A DNA stretch of 64,000 bases from Podarcis raffonei (GCF_027172205.1 NC_070605.1:23254804-23318803); one strand, 5' to 3'; positions 1 through 12,411 are shown, numbered from the stretch's first letter. The notes: generated from the sequence alone by a model not told the origin. Numbers and translations: made by a program.

Positions 1-83
1 TTGGCCTGAAGCAAGATGAGTGCCGCACCCCATAGTCAAGTTTCACTGGCCTTAACCGTCCAGAGGTCCTTTACCATTACCCT
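1..83 (+). repeat. 3' end of a tRNA-derived SINE (Sauria/Squam-like)
   Basis: The sequence matches the distal part of the SINE seen nearly complete at 56545-56850: a stretch about a GCAAGATGAG motif, a CCCCA run and a tail of CCAGAGGTCCTTTACC type. The tRNA head would lie outside the window. A reverse-strand, nearly full copy is at 40892-41240, which helps to set the family. Confidence 0.6.
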
Positions 84-328
84 TTTATTGTGACAGTGCT
101 GAGTTTGGACCTTATGATCTGACTAGGACTGTACATCCCTGAGGGGCTAAAGAGCATGACTTCCCCTGCTGTCTCCAAATCTGACAATCAGCGCTTATAT
201 ATTTCTGCCCCCCTTTTACGTCTCTGCCCTCCTTGGGTTCTCCTCCCATCAGAGGGCTGAAAAATGAGTCTAGTGCATCAGATTTTTTTTATATAAAAAA
301 AGACACAGCTCTCCAGTTAAAGGTAAGG

Positions 329-334
329 TTTAAT
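329..334 (-). promoter_or_regulatory. Polyadenylation signal ATTAAA of VMO1 copy 1
   Basis: ATTAAA on the minus strand about 40 nt past the stop codon of copy 1. It is the common variant hexamer. The intact copies 2, 4, 6 and 7 use AATAAA at a comparable place. Confidence 0.45.
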
Positions 335-372
335 AGAGGACAAATTCATAAGCTAGCAAATCTGCAGGAATG

Positions 373-2331
373 TTAATGAAATATGCCAAAATTTCCTTTG
401 CAGCAATAGAACTTAATGTCATTAAGTGCAGTGTCATCTTCAGGCCCTTGTGGAAACTCGACCTTTGTCTGGATGCCACATATATAGGAACCAGCGTGGC
501 AGGGAGAGCTCCATGGGCCAAAGGTTCCCCATTCATGCGAGTTGCCTTTTAGCTTGGAGTCATCGCTACACATGAACATGATGTTGTTGGCTGCAGTGTC
601 ATCCCCAAGTCCTTGCGGTACTTCCACTCTCAGGGAGAAGGCCTTAAGCTTGGATGGTACAGGGCAATACTGAATCTCAGACCATGCTCCCCATCTGCCA
701 AAGATGACAAAGCTGGCTTGAGAAATATATTCAGATTTATTTATTTTTTATTTTAAAGTTTGCTAATTGTTTATTTCGAAATGCAAAATTGAAAATTAAA
801 AAAGATATAAAAGAGAAATATATTCAGATTTTTATATCAGCTGTACCCTTCCGTTTCCTCTGTCTATACCCACCTACTCCTCATCCCCTCAGATCTGCTC
901 TAGAGAGTTTGAAGGGGCTGCAGGAGGAGGAAGAAGAAGGGGAGGTCCCATTACTCATGGGATGTTGAATGTTCTCCCAAATGACTGATACCTCAAATGT
1001 AATTAATGAGAACATACAATTGATTAACAGCAAATCAAGACCAAGGAAAACTGAAGCAATTTTTTTGGGGGGAGGGTGATATCTCCTTCCTCTTGAGTCA
1101 AAGCACAAGGTCAATACCACCACACCAAGTCAGGTGAGAGCCTCCACAAAGTTTCGTGTTCATCTGTTTCTGTACTTTTCTGTATAGCTTTATGTTTTCC
1201 AATGTAATATCTCTGTTTCTCTTTGATTAAAAAGGAAAGCGAATCCCTATTACTTGCCCCCCCCAAAGGCCCTGAATCCATTTGTCTGTAATTTGGCAGG
1301 CTTAATAAACCCTCTTGTGCCTGCGTATTTCATCCACTTGTCCAAAAGGGGACAAAGCTGTAGCCGTTTTTATATTTCCCATTTCAATGAATGCGGAAAC
1401 AAAAGAGCTTCATTTTATACAGTTTAGTGGTTCAGCCTAATACATAGGCTGAAGAGAGAGAAAATGGGGGGGGGGGGACAGGGTGACTCAGATACAGATT
1501 TTTTTAGTAGTGAAATAATCTAGGTTAGGTTTGCCTGGCTGCATTTTTCCTATATTTTCATTTTCTCCTGGGTTATTTGTCCCTACTTTTCTAAAACAAA
1601 TGGGGGAGGTTTTTCCTATGAATATCTTCACAATGAATGCTTAAAACTGCTGCTTTACCAAAAAAAACCCCAACAAAACCTTGAGTGAAAGCTAAGTTTT
1701 TTTAATTTAACTTTGTCCAAGGCCTTGTTATTTATGCAGTGTCTGTCTGCTTTACCACACTACTGAGTACAAAGAGTTATCTGAGCCACTGCGTACATTC
1801 CAGAAATTATGGAGCTGTTTTCATTCTGCCTTTTCGAAGATGTAACTGGAAGCAGCGGAGTCGCAGTGCTTCCTGGTATGGGAGAGAGTTGGGGCAAGGC
1901 AGACGGGAAGTTGCCATAGCACAACAGTCTGGGACTCCTGGCAGCCCGACTGCACCATGCCATTGTCCCTGCCTCCTCACCCTTCCTCTCTCCCTCCTGG
2001 CATTGTATCTCCATCGCACCAGGCAAGCCACTTCTGGGTATAACTCCCAATAAGAGAGAAATGTGAGGTGAAGTTGTTTCTGGTTTGCTAGGTCCTGGCC
2101 AGATCAGTTCTTTTGGACCTAAGAAGAACGGAGGCCAAACTGTCTCTCTGTGGAGTTGATTGGTCCTAAGGCAACTTCCAAACGTTGGTTTTGTCCAGGT
2201 ATCGTAACCCTGTGGTTGGTGACTTGAATGTAGTCATCCACACAAAGGCAGAGGAAGTGGACTTGTCATCTACTGGCCACAGAATTTATGAACCCTCATT
2301 ACCACTGCTACTAAAATAAAAAGCGAAGAGG

Positions 2332-2400
<69 letters not shown>

Positions 2401-4439
2401 AGATTGGCACAGGGGGAAAGCCTAAATTATGGTGACAGCTAAAAAAAAAAGATAGAGATGCTCACTCCCCAACAGCGGACGAAATATATGAATCATCATT
2501 GCAGAACAATCGGATGCCATTTAGGGCTGTATCATCGTCTTTCCTTCTACCTCCTTGATATGGTTCCACCTGGTGTCAAAGAGGAAGAGAGACTGTGATA
2601 AAGTAAGAGTCCTTTGGCACTCACTTGGGCTACCAACATGGTGGGGAATTGAATATAATCAGGGGGGGGGACTCAGAGTGAACAAAAAGTTCCCTCAAGC
2701 ACCCTCCAAAGGAAGAGGATTGAGTGAAATAGGCTTGTTAAAGATATAAAGTCAAAATGTGTGCCCTTTCATGTAAGCCTGAAATACTAAGAAACTTAAC
2801 AGAAACTTTGGGCTCACAAACTGAATTCTGTATTATAGTAGCCTATAGGTCTAGGGCAGCCCTGAACAGGTTAGAGAGACTCCCAGGACTCCCATAGAAA
2901 AATGTATTACAAGACAGATAATCAAATAATAATAATAATAATAAATTTATTATTCATACCCCACCCATCTGGCTGGGTTTCCCCAGCCACTCTGGACGGC
3001 TTCCAGCAGAATATTAAAATACAATGTTTCATCCAATATTAAAAACTTCCCTAAACAGGGCTGCCTTCAAATGTCTTCTAAAAGTCTGATAGTTGTTTAT
3101 TTCCTTGACATCTGATGGGAGGGCGTTCCACTCAAAGGCCCTCTGCCTGGTTCCCTGTAGCTTTGCTTCTTGCAGTGAGGGAACCACCAGAAGGCCCTTG
3201 GAGTTGGACCTCAGTGTCCGGGCTGAACGATGGGGGTGGAGATGCTCCTTCAGGTATACTGGGCCAAGGCAGTTTAGGTTTTAAAGGTCAGCACCAACAC
3301 TTTGAATTGTGCCTGGAAACATACTGGGAGCCAATGTAGGTCTTTCAGGACCGGTGTTATGTAAGAAAGGATTGTGAGCAATTCTGCGGGGGAAAGATTC
3401 TAAGAAGATTCAGAATTGAGCTGAAGAACAGTGTTGATGCCAGTACATTGAAATAAGGGCATTTTAGTAAATGATCGTTGTAATGCTCCCCACCCCCTTG
3501 ACTGTTTTATATGCTGTTCTAGGAGCCTGGTATGGACATGGTGAATCGGAAGTGATTTCACCTTGGACTTCCTTGCTAGCTGACGCTTTTTTCCCAAAAT
3601 CAAGGACTGGCTGGACTGGCAACTGCCTCAATTTGCCTAGTGATAGGGCTGGCCCTGCCTGCCATTCCTAAACGAACACAATTTCACAAAGTTCTTCCTG
3701 CCACCACCAGATCGCACCTGGGATGGGCTGTAGCTCAGGGGCAGAGCATATGTTTTGCATGCAAAAGGTCTCAGATTCAGTCATTGGCATCTTAAGCCTG
3801 GAAGAGTCTCCTGTCTGACACGCTGGACAGATGTTGCCAGTCACGGGAGAACTGACCTGGGGCAGGTAACATGTGATGGTCTATATTCTCCAGCATTTCT
3901 CTGATGAAAATAGGGGCATCCTAAGGAAAAGTGGGACATTCCAGGATCAAGTCAGAAACTGGGACGGCTTCTGTAAATTGAGGACCACCCCTGGAAAATA
4001 GGGATACTTGGAGGGTCTACACTGCTAGCTCCTTCACAAACTACAATTCCCAGGATGCACTGACAAAAGCCATGCAGGTTAAAGTGGCATGCAGCCAATG
4101 TAAGTTTGCATTGTTGATTAATGTTTTGCCAATTCTGGGCCTGTTTTCTGGTTCACACTAAGACGCTTTCCTAGAGATGAATATAACTTTGTGGGAAGAA
4201 AGGAGGGCAGAATCATCAGAGATAACCAGTTGTGAGGTTGTCTGGAAAGCAGGATACAAGTCAAGTTTTACCTTCAGTGAGAAACCAGTAGCAAAACCAG
4301 AGCAAAATTCTTTTTTCCCCCAAAGACCCCATGGTGCTCCATTTAGCACGGAAATGACGGAGTCATAACCTCGGGCCTCTACTTCCCAGAGGTAGCAGAA
4401 AATGATTGGGAAGACCACAGCAGTGATGGAAACATCCAT
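373..4439 (-). CDS. VMO1: VMO1-like protein, copy 1 (three exons, 197 aa)
   Basis: Secreted vitelline membrane outer layer protein 1 family member. In birds the family protein sits in the outer egg coat and folds as a three-sheet beta-prism. Exons are 4272-4439, 2466-2569 and 373-694; all introns are GT-AG and the frame is open. Exon 1 encodes a signal peptide (hydrophobic residues 5-17) followed by the [14 protein letters not shown] repeat-1 motif. Exon 2 begins VEPYQGG and holds [13 protein letters not shown]. Exon 3 starts [10 protein letters not shown] and holds [22 protein letters not shown] and [13 protein letters not shown]. The mature part has the eight cysteines expected for four disulfides. 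Unlike its neighbours it continues eight residues past the final CC (KGNFGIFH) and has an extra residue before ICG. Intron 2 contains an (AT)n run; intron 1 contains a CR1-like tail and a SINE. It may be one of several VMO1 paralogues rather than the strict orthologue. Confidence 0.87.
2334..2395. repeat. (AT)n microsatellite
   Basis: About 30 uninterrupted AT dinucleotides, inside intron 2 of VMO1 copy 1, some 65 bases on the downstream side of exon 2. Confidence 0.95.
2925..3365. repeat. CR1-like LINE remnant in intron 1 of copy 1
   Basis: Begins with (AAT)n and a CCCCACCCATCTGGCTGG stretch, then GGGAGGGCGTTCCAC, a CCCTCTGCCTGGTTCC block and GGGAGCCAATGTAGG. This is a widespread squamate LINE tail; related copies lie at 31680-32005 and 46445-46800. 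No open frame. The family assignment to the CR1 group is from memory of such sequences. Confidence 0.5.
3720..3960 (+). repeat. tRNA-derived SINE with A-box head
   Basis: The head GGGCTGTAGCTCAGGGGCAG resembles a tRNA A-box region and is followed by GAGCATATGTTTTGCATGC and a degenerate B box (CAGATTCAGTC). The body (GAGTCTCCTGTCTGACAC, GCCAGTCACG) fits the common squamate SINE. A reverse-strand body fragment of the same family is at 61155-61290. Confidence 0.6.
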
Positions 4440-4479
4440 ATTGAGGAGTCCTCCTTTGTCCTAGATGGGGAAACATAGT

Positions 4480-6200
4480 TGAAGAAAGGTAGCCATGAGA
4501 ACATGTAGTCTGAAAATTTGGGCAGGGTGTCTTCGTGAATCTAGTATAAAACATGACAGGCAACAATTGGTCTTTACTATCAGTGACATAGTCACCATGT
4601 GCACATTAAGGGCATCAGCAGAAGGTAGCATGCTGGGATGCAGAAGCTTCGCTGACTTCCTTGCAGATGGGTCGCTGCTGCTTATCAGGAGGAAGAGGAG
4701 TGAGGCAGCAGGGAAGATGGTGCAGTGCAAACACTCCAGCAGAGCTAATCTTGTGCTCCTTGTCAGTCCATTTGACCTGTACCACTCTCCCTCCTCCCTC
4801 TTTCCTCTTCCTCCTGCTTCTAAGTAAGCAGCAGTGACTCATCTGCCACTGCAGGGAATTTCTGTTTTATCCTTTAGAACAAGGGTGGGAAACCTTTTCT
4901 TCAGCATGAGACCCTGGTCCAAAACTGCCCCACCCTCTGCAGCCCATTTTTGAGAGTTAGGCAGGGTGGTTTATCAGTCTCCAGACATCATGATGTGACA
5001 ACTTCCTGTTAAAAATGGCCTATGGAGAGTGAGAAAGGTTCCCAGTAGTCAGTCCCTGATGAGGACAATTTCAAAGGGGTTGGCTGTCTGGCACTGGCAT
5101 TGAACTCCGCTTTGTCCATTAGCGAGTGGCAAAATGTCTTTGGCCATCCATGGATGGGTTGGCTGCCAAAGAGAGAGAAAAAGATTGGCGGAGAGACTTT
5201 GTGCTTTGAGCCTCAGGTCCCACCTTGGCCTTCTGCCCAGGTGTCTGAGCAAGCTACCTGTATTTTAGTCTGAATAGTTTGCTTTTCTGCTAAAACAAGT
5301 AGCCTGTTGCAAGAGTAACTTTGGTAATTGCCCAGACTATTATTTGGGGGCTTGCCACATCCACCCACCCAGCACCCATTTTGTGAAAGTGCCCATGACA
5401 CCATCTCCAAATTCCAAATGTGTCCACAAGCCCAAAAAAGTTGTTGAGGGCAGGGGACAATCTGCTCTAGGTACTTCAATTTTCACCAAAGGAGATTCAG
5501 AAAGCTCCACCTTAGTCACTAGTGTGCTATGTTCCAGTGCATCCCCCCCTTATGCTTTTATGTTACTGAAATGTTTCATGCTCCTCAGAAGATTTACAAT
5601 CCCAATTAGTAAAAGTCATATCAGAAAGGGTCACTACGAGTCTCATAACAGAGAACACTGGGTTCTGTTCCTCCTAATCAAAGAAGCACGGTGGCTGTTG
5701 TTCATTTTTGCAGCCTTAATTACCAGAAACTGCACTTGTGGCCTCCCCAGATCTGATACTAGGACGATTTTACATCGCTGCTCATCAGGGCATGTTATCA
5801 CACAAGCAGTGTTAGAAACTGATCTATGAAAGCTAGGAGCTAAATGGCCCCTTAAACCTAGGTTAGGGTGCAATAATGGAATGTGTAGGTGTGCTTTTTT
5901 GTAGCAAGAATACAAAGCTGAAAATGAATGAGCTGCAGCTAAAATATTATGTTTTTCACATGGTCTAGTCCTTCCCCTGCCCACCCCCCTTATATTCTTC
6001 AGAGGGTCTCTTCTCCAGTCTTCAGAGAGAAGCTGGAAGTGGGGAGGCAGAAAAAGGTCCTCTTTTGTTTCCACTCTGCGCTAATGAAATTCCATCACAA
6101 AATGTGCCTAGAACAATGGGAGTTTTTAATACTGCACACAAGTAGGTTGTTAACCACTAGCATGCCTCAGCTGATCATTCTCGGCTATAAACCAGCAATA
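4480..6200. other. Intergenic stretch, no gene recognised
   Basis: Upstream of VMO1 copy 1 exon 1 and largely within the putative first intron of its transcript (see 7239 and 4460). Several short open frames exist here, but none shows a domain, codon bias or splice context that would support it. No repeat family was recognised with confidence. Confidence 0.5.
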
Positions 6201-6224
6201 TAGGGATAGCTTGACCACCGAAGT

Positions 6225-6425
6225 CCATGTGATGCTGGATTACTGCAATGCGCTGTATTGGGCCCAGTTCAGAAATTCCAGACTGCTGATATGGGCATAT
6301 GACTGACAACATGCGACACCGTTGTTAAAATGATGAATGACTTAATCTCTGTAGCCCTCCTATAGGCACTGTGAATGAAATATATCTTGTGCAGAATGCC
6401 TCTGATTCTAAGCAGGTTGGAAATG
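6225..6425 (+). repeat. CR1/L2-type LINE reverse transcriptase fragment
   Basis: The plus strand reads MLDYCNALYWAQ followed further on by LVQNAS, the well-known C-terminal reverse transcriptase motif (LDYCNALY ... LQxVQNAAARL) of CR1/L2 LINEs. The frame between the motifs is broken. It is an old fragment without ends. Confidence 0.6.
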
Positions 6426-7233
6426 CCCCTACTCTGAAAGGGCAAACCCTTTGGGATTTACGGCACCTTCTCCCACCCAACTGGGGGGGGGGGGATGAAG
6501 CTTCTGATAAAGTCTTTGAAAAGTGCCCCTTACCTTATAAATAAATAGACATAAATAGCTTCATTATGCTAACGTTGCCAACTTGAATACGTTTTTGTTC
6601 TGGAAGGCTTTCCTTGAGCAAAGTTATTTATAGAATAGTAATTATACTTTTACATGGGGCTTCCCTTTTGTAGAAACAGGTTCATTTGTTTTGGATTTTG
6701 TTTCAAGCACTTTTATGGCTTTTAGAGCTTGCATTGTTTGGGTTTTATCTCATTTTTATCACAATGCAAACCACTCCAATGGCTTCAGGCCATTCTAAAT
6801 GTGTAGGAGAAAAATAAAGTCAAATAAACATATTGAAAGAACACTGCTGGATTTCCACCACTTGTATAATTCTGGCTGGGTTCCATTTAGTTATCTATTC
6901 ATCCCCCCCCCCCCAGTTAAAATATAAGATTACTGAACCACCCTTTACCACAGAGATGCGTCTGGAACATTCATTATACCACTTCTCATATGCTGAACTT
7001 GAACCTATTTATATTTGTTTTCATCTGATCTTAATGCCGTCATTTCAAATTGCTGTAACCTGCCCTGTGACCTTATGGTAGGTAAGAAATTAAAAATAGA
7101 TAATATTAATAGCAATGTCCCAGGTCAGGTTGGCTACAGGAATATAATAGATGGTTACAAAACCCAGTTAAACAATTGTCATTGCAGCCCTTGCCCTGCC
7201 TTCTCCCCAGAGCAAGCAGAACCATGGGATTCT

Positions 7234-7330
7234 ACTTACCGTCTCACGGCAAAGCAGCCAGAAAGAGAGGGAGCAGGGAAATGTGAATATGGGCCCGGGA
7301 GTGAAAAGGGGGCAGGGCAATGGGAAGTAC
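7234..7330 (-). promoter_or_regulatory. Putative promoter and 5' non-coding exon of VMO1 copy 1
   Basis: On the minus strand a CCTGCCCCC block leads into a short segment ending GAGACG with the donor GTAAGTAGAA after base 7240. The same arrangement occurs upstream of copy 7 (61720-61797), where a TTTAAAT box is kept; here the box has degraded to TTTTCAC. The matching acceptor would be the CTAG at 4461-4462, giving a coding exon with 21 nt of 5' UTR before the ATG. Confidence 0.45.
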
Positions 7331-7704
7331 AAGTCATCTGTCCTTCACCTGCCATGCTGTCATGCTCCTTAGCTGAGCAGAGCAGAGCAGATGAAAACCT
7401 ACCTTTGATCTGTGCCTACTGCACTCCCACTACTAGTTGCCTTTCATAAGTGCATCCAGACCAAGGAGTCCATTGACATTTGGAGTGGGGTGGGCATGGC
7501 TGTCTGAATCAAAAGGACATATTTTAAGATGGGATGGTGGTGTTACGTCTAGCACCACAGCCCAGCATTGTCTACCGTGCTTTACAGCAGGGCTCTGGAG
7601 CCTTTTTTAGCTGGAGGGCCAGCACTTGCCAAGGTGGGTGGGCAAAAGGAGGTATAGCAAAAACAAGAAAGAAAGGCAAATGTTACCTTTGTATAGTAGG
7701 CTAG

Positions 7705-7709
<5 letters not shown>

Positions 7710-7755
<46 letters not shown>
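7710..7755. repeat. (CA)n microsatellite
   Basis: About 23 CA units between VMO1 copies 1 and 2. Confidence 0.95.
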
Positions 7756-7757
<2 letters not shown>

Positions 7758-8537
7758 CCTTGTCCACTGCAGTGGTTTTCAACCTCTTTGAGTCCATGGC
7801 TCCCTTGACCAGCCACATTCTTTCTGTGGCTCCTCTGTGGAAGCCACTTACATTGCGGTTCAGGACACATGTAAATGGGAATTTTCCCGTTTCACCCCCT
7901 TTTCCCCTCTGAACTAGGGTTGCTATATTTCAAAAAGTGAAAATCTGGACACAAAAGTTGTTGACCTCTTTATGGGGGGGGGGCAAAATTGTTGAGCCCT
8001 TTCTGAACACCAGAAATGCATCTGGGTAGTCACCTTTCGTACGATGCAGTGGGCCTCTTCTTACATTCTTCTGTGTCCATTCATCCTTATCTGTCCTCTC
8101 TCCAATCCTATGGTTGGCCTCCTATCCAGCAGCCATGATGGAATTGCCACAGCAGATATTGTGCTGTGTGTGACTTTAGCATTCATTCTGTTATTAGTAA
8201 GTCAGCAGACCAGGAGGGCTGGCTGAGGTTTTGCTTAACAACCAAGCAAAGTGGCACGACACTCACTGAGGTAGCGAGCGCTCTGACTGGCTGTGTAGAT
8301 CTGAGGGAGTTTCCCCCTGTTATGTATAGTTGATAGCCTTCCTGCTATGTCCAGTGCCTGACCTAAAAAAGACAAAAGCCTCTCTGTTGCTTTCTCCTCA
8401 AGTTATACAATGTTTTGTTCCGCTTCCTCAATAAAGCGTTACCAAGATTTAAATGGCTCTGCCAACAAGCCATTCATGAAGATTTAAGGCACAGTGCATC
8501 AAAAAAAGACACCCAGAACTCTTCATTGGGAATACAT

Positions 8538-8543
8538 TTTATT
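8538..8543 (-). promoter_or_regulatory. Polyadenylation signal AATAAA of VMO1 copy 2
   Basis: AATAAA on the minus strand about 70 nt past the stop codon, conserved at the same place in copies 4 (21981-21986) and 6 (42406-42411). Confidence 0.65.
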
Positions 8544-8613
8544 ATTAAGTTTCATGTCATGGAGCCATTGGGGCACAGGGAACTGAGCTATTGTCGGGTG
8601 AAACCCACATGGT

Positions 8614-10894
8614 TCAGTCGCAGCAGTAGAACTTCACATCGTTAAGTGCTGTGTTGTCGCCTTTTTCCATCTGAGGTTCCACTTTGGTCCGAATTCCACA
8701 TATGGCACCTTGAGGACAGATTGCACTCCATGGGCCAAAAGTACCCCAGTCATTTGAATGACCTGTCAGGACAGCCCCATGTTCACAGCTGAACCTGATA
8801 TTGTCAGCTGATGTGTCATCCAAAAGAATTCCTCGTTCTTCTTGTACTCTCAGAGAAAATGAGATTAGACTGCCCTCAGGACAAGTCTCAGTCTTTGTCC
8901 ACTTCCCCAACCTGACAAAGATAGTGGTGTTAATACTCTGAAGAAATGTTTGCTCAAGTCATGTCTTCACCATACATTCAATGCCCATTCAGCACATATT
9001 TGAAGCGCATGGCTTCATGAAATATGGAGGGTACAGTCATACCTTGGGTTAAATGTGCTTCAGATTGAGCATTTCTCAGGTTACACTCTGCGGCGACCCA
9101 GAAGTAACTTCCGGGTTTCGCTGCTCGCTCATGCGCAGATGCTCAAATGTGATTAGATGAGTTATTTTGTCATTTTTTACCCTTGTTCCAAACTAATACG
9201 GCCTACATTTTTTTACACAGGTAATGTTACATGTATGCATTCTCTTCACATTTTATTCACCTCATATGGAAATAGATGTGGAATGGAATTCTGTTTTACT
9301 TAATTTTGTTAGCTCAATGATTAATTCCTGGGGAAGGAAACTACATCCAAATGTTGAGCAACTGTCTTTTGCTACATTGCATTTCACTATTTTATCACAT
9401 CCCTCCCTGTTGCGTTGTTGATGCACTCAGGTTTGGCAGCCCATGAATAAGTCACCATAATTCAAGATGTATCCTTCTCAAGAACTCAGGAAAAAGGCAA
9501 GAACTTGCCAGATTTGGTTCCATACTTCTTTCTAACAACAAAGCCAAGGAACGGAATATTTAAAGCTACTCACGGTCCAACAGCAGATTGAATTTCTGAG
9601 CCATCCGTGCAAATGAGGCGGATGCCATTCAGAGATGTATCATCTTTAAATACTTGAAAACGTTCCCATGGGTCTACCTGGGGGAGAAGAGAAGCTGTGA
9701 CTGCAATAAGACCACATTAATAGCAAAGCACAGCATTTTCAGGAGGAATTTCACACACACTAGATTGGCAGGCTGAATTTGACAGTATTGTACAGAGCTT
9801 GGAAAGTTTGATTCGAAAAGGATCTCATTTGACATGCCCCCAAAAGAACTAATTCCAGTTCATGTTTGCACCTTTACAAAATAAACTATTTCAGTTCACA
9901 GTTCAATTCAAGTATGTCCTCGGCAAAAAATATTTCAGCCTCCAGAATGTCACAAGCTGTTATATTGATGCATAAAATTTGCTTAAGAAGACTAAGGAAC
10001 CACCATCCCACACACAGCAGAATACGAATAGTTTGATTTCTTTCCTCTCAAAAATATGATATTTAAGCTTAAGTGCTCAAAGGGTCTAAGGTGTAAATAA
10101 CACATGTAAGAGAAGGAACTTGAAGATGAACTAGAAATCATTCAAAGTTCTGCCTCAAAATGAACTGAATTCATGTTACGCTCCCCCAGCAATTATGGGA
10201 ACTATGTTCAGGTGTAATTGGCATGGTGCAATATCATCATCATGTATTAAATTTCTATACCACCCTTCATCTGAAGATCACAGGGTGGTTTACAATGTAA
10301 AAACACAAGAATAGATGCCATGATAACAAATCAAAACAATACCCCCCAACAGTATAATTAGCCAAAGCCCTGGGAGAAGAGGAATGCTTTTGCCAGGCAC
10401 GTAAAGATATGTAACAGAGGCACCAGGCAAACATCTCTGGGGAGAGCATTCCACAAGTAAGGAGCCACCACATAAAAGACCCATTCTTGTGTTGCTGTCC
10501 TCCAGACCTCTCACAGAGAAGGCACATGAAGAAGAACCTCAAATGCTGAAGGGCCCTAGTGTTCCACCAGTACGTTTGCATCATAATGACCTCACCACCA
10601 AGCAACTTAGTCAGATGGAGGTCAGCTGAGCAGAGCCGCCCCAGGACTTTGTCCATTCATACTTATTGTCACAGCTACTTGGCACCAAGGTGCCTGAAAA
10701 GGAGGACACAAGGAGGTATCTACCTTCAATGTGAATCCATTTGCATACCCTTTGCGACAGAATTCTATGGGTCCCCATTTACCGCATGGCCCTCCATTTG
10801 GCACTGAGAGTTCAATTGTATAGTTTCGGGTTTTTGCATCCGAGAGGTAGCTGGAGAAAATCAAGAAGAGCGCAGTACCTATAGAGAGGTCCAT
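8614..10894 (-). CDS. VMO1-like protein, copy 2 (three exons, 190 aa)
   Basis: Exons 10724-10894, 9574-9677 and 8614-8911, all GT-AG and in frame. Signal peptide [20 protein letters not shown], likely cut after DA. Right after it lies an N-Y-T glycosylation sequon (residue 24), absent from copies 4 and 6. Repeat 1 holds [16 protein letters not shown]: the usual W of PWG is replaced by cysteine, giving nine cysteines in the mature chain instead of eight. Exon 2 starts [11 protein letters not shown], unrelated to the same segment in copies 4 and 6, then [24 protein letters not shown], nearly identical to them. Exon 3 holds [34 protein letters not shown] and ends YCCD. Expected to be secreted; the family's known role is in the egg coat, but the tissue of this copy is unknown. 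Intron 1 carries a LINE tail. Confidence 0.88.
9030..9155. repeat. Half of a Tc1/mariner-type MITE in intron 2 of copy 2
   Basis: Begins TACAGTCATACCTTGGGTTA and runs through a GAAGTAACTTCCGGGTTTCG core typical of a squamate MITE whose full copies end in ACCACTGTA. The second terminal repeat is missing. Confidence 0.5.
10235..10600. repeat. CR1-like LINE tail in intron 1 of copy 2
   Basis: ACCACCCTTCATCTGAAGATC, GGGTGGTTTACAATGTAAAA and GAGAGCATTCCACAAGT mark a LINE 3' region. The same sequence sits in intron 1 of copies 4 (27240-27560) and 6 (44240-44640), so it was present before the units duplicated. Confidence 0.5.
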
Positions 10895-11770
10895 CGAAGG
10901 TAGCTCACCGCAGATCTAGCAGCAAAAGTATAAGTGGGAAAATAATAGCCATGAGAATTTTGAACCCCAAATTCCTGAATCCCGTTTTTCAGAATATGTG
11001 GTTGCTTTTGGCTGATACAACAGATTCACTGGTTGGCTTTTCTAATTCTAGTTTGAGTCCTATGAGCAACCCAGGAGTTAATTGGACTGGGACCAGGGCA
11101 AATCTCACCAGGCAACCAGGAAATGCTTTTAGAAAAAGTGAATGGTAGAACAATAATGGATGGATTTTACCTAACTCTGAGCAATTATTGTTGGTTCTCA
11201 GGAATTCCTAAGCATTGTTAAGAAAGGTTTGATTCATATTGTTTATTTTAAATTATTTATATGCTGCTTTTCCAGCCAAATCCTGTCCGAAGTAAATCAC
11301 AGCAATAAAAACCTACAAGTTTATTACTAAAACCTAAAACAGAATAGAGTCACAAAAATAAATAAATCGAAAGACTCAGCAACCCAAAAGCACAACTTCC
11401 ATCCCGTGAGTGGGAAGGCCAATCAAGCCATATAATTCTTGAATGCCTTTCAAGATGCCTGAAGGTTAGTCACCCTACTAGGAAGAAATTTGAAAGAGGT
11501 GGAGCCAGCACAGAAAAGACCCTGTATGATAATAAAAGATGGATTTACTATTTTTTCACTCACCTTTTGTGAATAACAGCACAGCTGGAATTTATTAATT
11601 GTTATTCTTTGTTTTCTAGCTTTACCTCATTCGGTTCTGGCCACTGCCCAAGCTTCTATGATTATGAACAGGAGGCAGACCTTGCCCTCCTTTCTCCCTT
11701 CAGCAAACTGTTCCATGCAGTGTCTCAATGCAGTTAATTATCCTACGTGGGGAAAACTTTGAGCTGAGCT

Positions 11771-11783
11771 GCGTATATTAATG
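11771..11783 (-). promoter_or_regulatory. Candidate TATA region upstream of VMO1 copy 2
   Basis: The minus strand reads CATTAATATACGC, followed by a conserved GCAGCTCAGCTC. Copies 4 (29099-29106) and 6 (45734-45746) have CATTAATATAAGC at the same place, a better TATA box. A possible donor GTGAGT lies about 210 nt downstream near 11560. Position and conservation suggest a promoter, but no expression evidence exists. Confidence 0.35.
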
Positions 11784-12411
11784 TGGGCAGGGCAGCAACC
11801 AGGAACAGGAACATGAGATGTGGGAGTTTCCCTCCTGAACAGCACCTGCCATGCTCTGCAGCTCCATGACTGGACAGAACTGGGCAGTGTAAAGCTCATG
11901 CCTTTCTCCAAGGCACTAAAATAATTATAACAGCAACCATAAAACCCCTGGCCAAATTTAAAACACAATATTAAACAATCACAAGAATAGGGTGAGTCCT
12001 GAAACTACATATCTGGCGTGTTTGGGAGCCTAAATTGACGAGTACCAAGGTACAGCCGTAGCCTGTGGTAGTCACCGAGCCTGCTATTTTAAATTACCCT
12101 TAATGTACTGGTAAAGCTCTATGCAATGTATTGATGTCATACGTCGGTGGTCTAAGGCATTACAATTTAGGCAACTTAAGATGGCAGGCTGGGTGGCAAC
12201 CATGATGGATACCAAGCTTAACTCCCACCTACTGCCCACTTAAGGTCTAGGAGTTTGTTTTAGAGGGTTGTGTGTGTGTGTGTGTTTTATTGGTAGGAGG
12301 ACTAGGGAATTCTTAGTTGCCTCACCTAATGACATTTCCCAGAATTTTTGGGGGAAAGCCATGACCATTAAGTCTCATGTAAAACTGATGACTTTCTCCA
12401 AGGCACTAGGA

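Noticed and set aside
8044-8226. Hydrophobic short frame repeated in all three units (also near 21558 and 41912)
   Set aside because: Its repetition follows from the unit duplication. It has no start context, no splice partners and no family resemblance, and it lies just downstream of the VMO1 genes.
8189-8470. Possible solo LTR (TGTTATTAGTAAG ... AATAAAG ... CCAACA) downstream of copy 2, repeated in units 2 and 3
   Set aside because: No matching target duplication could be found at its supposed ends, and all three copies come from unit duplication, so the boundaries cannot be tested here.
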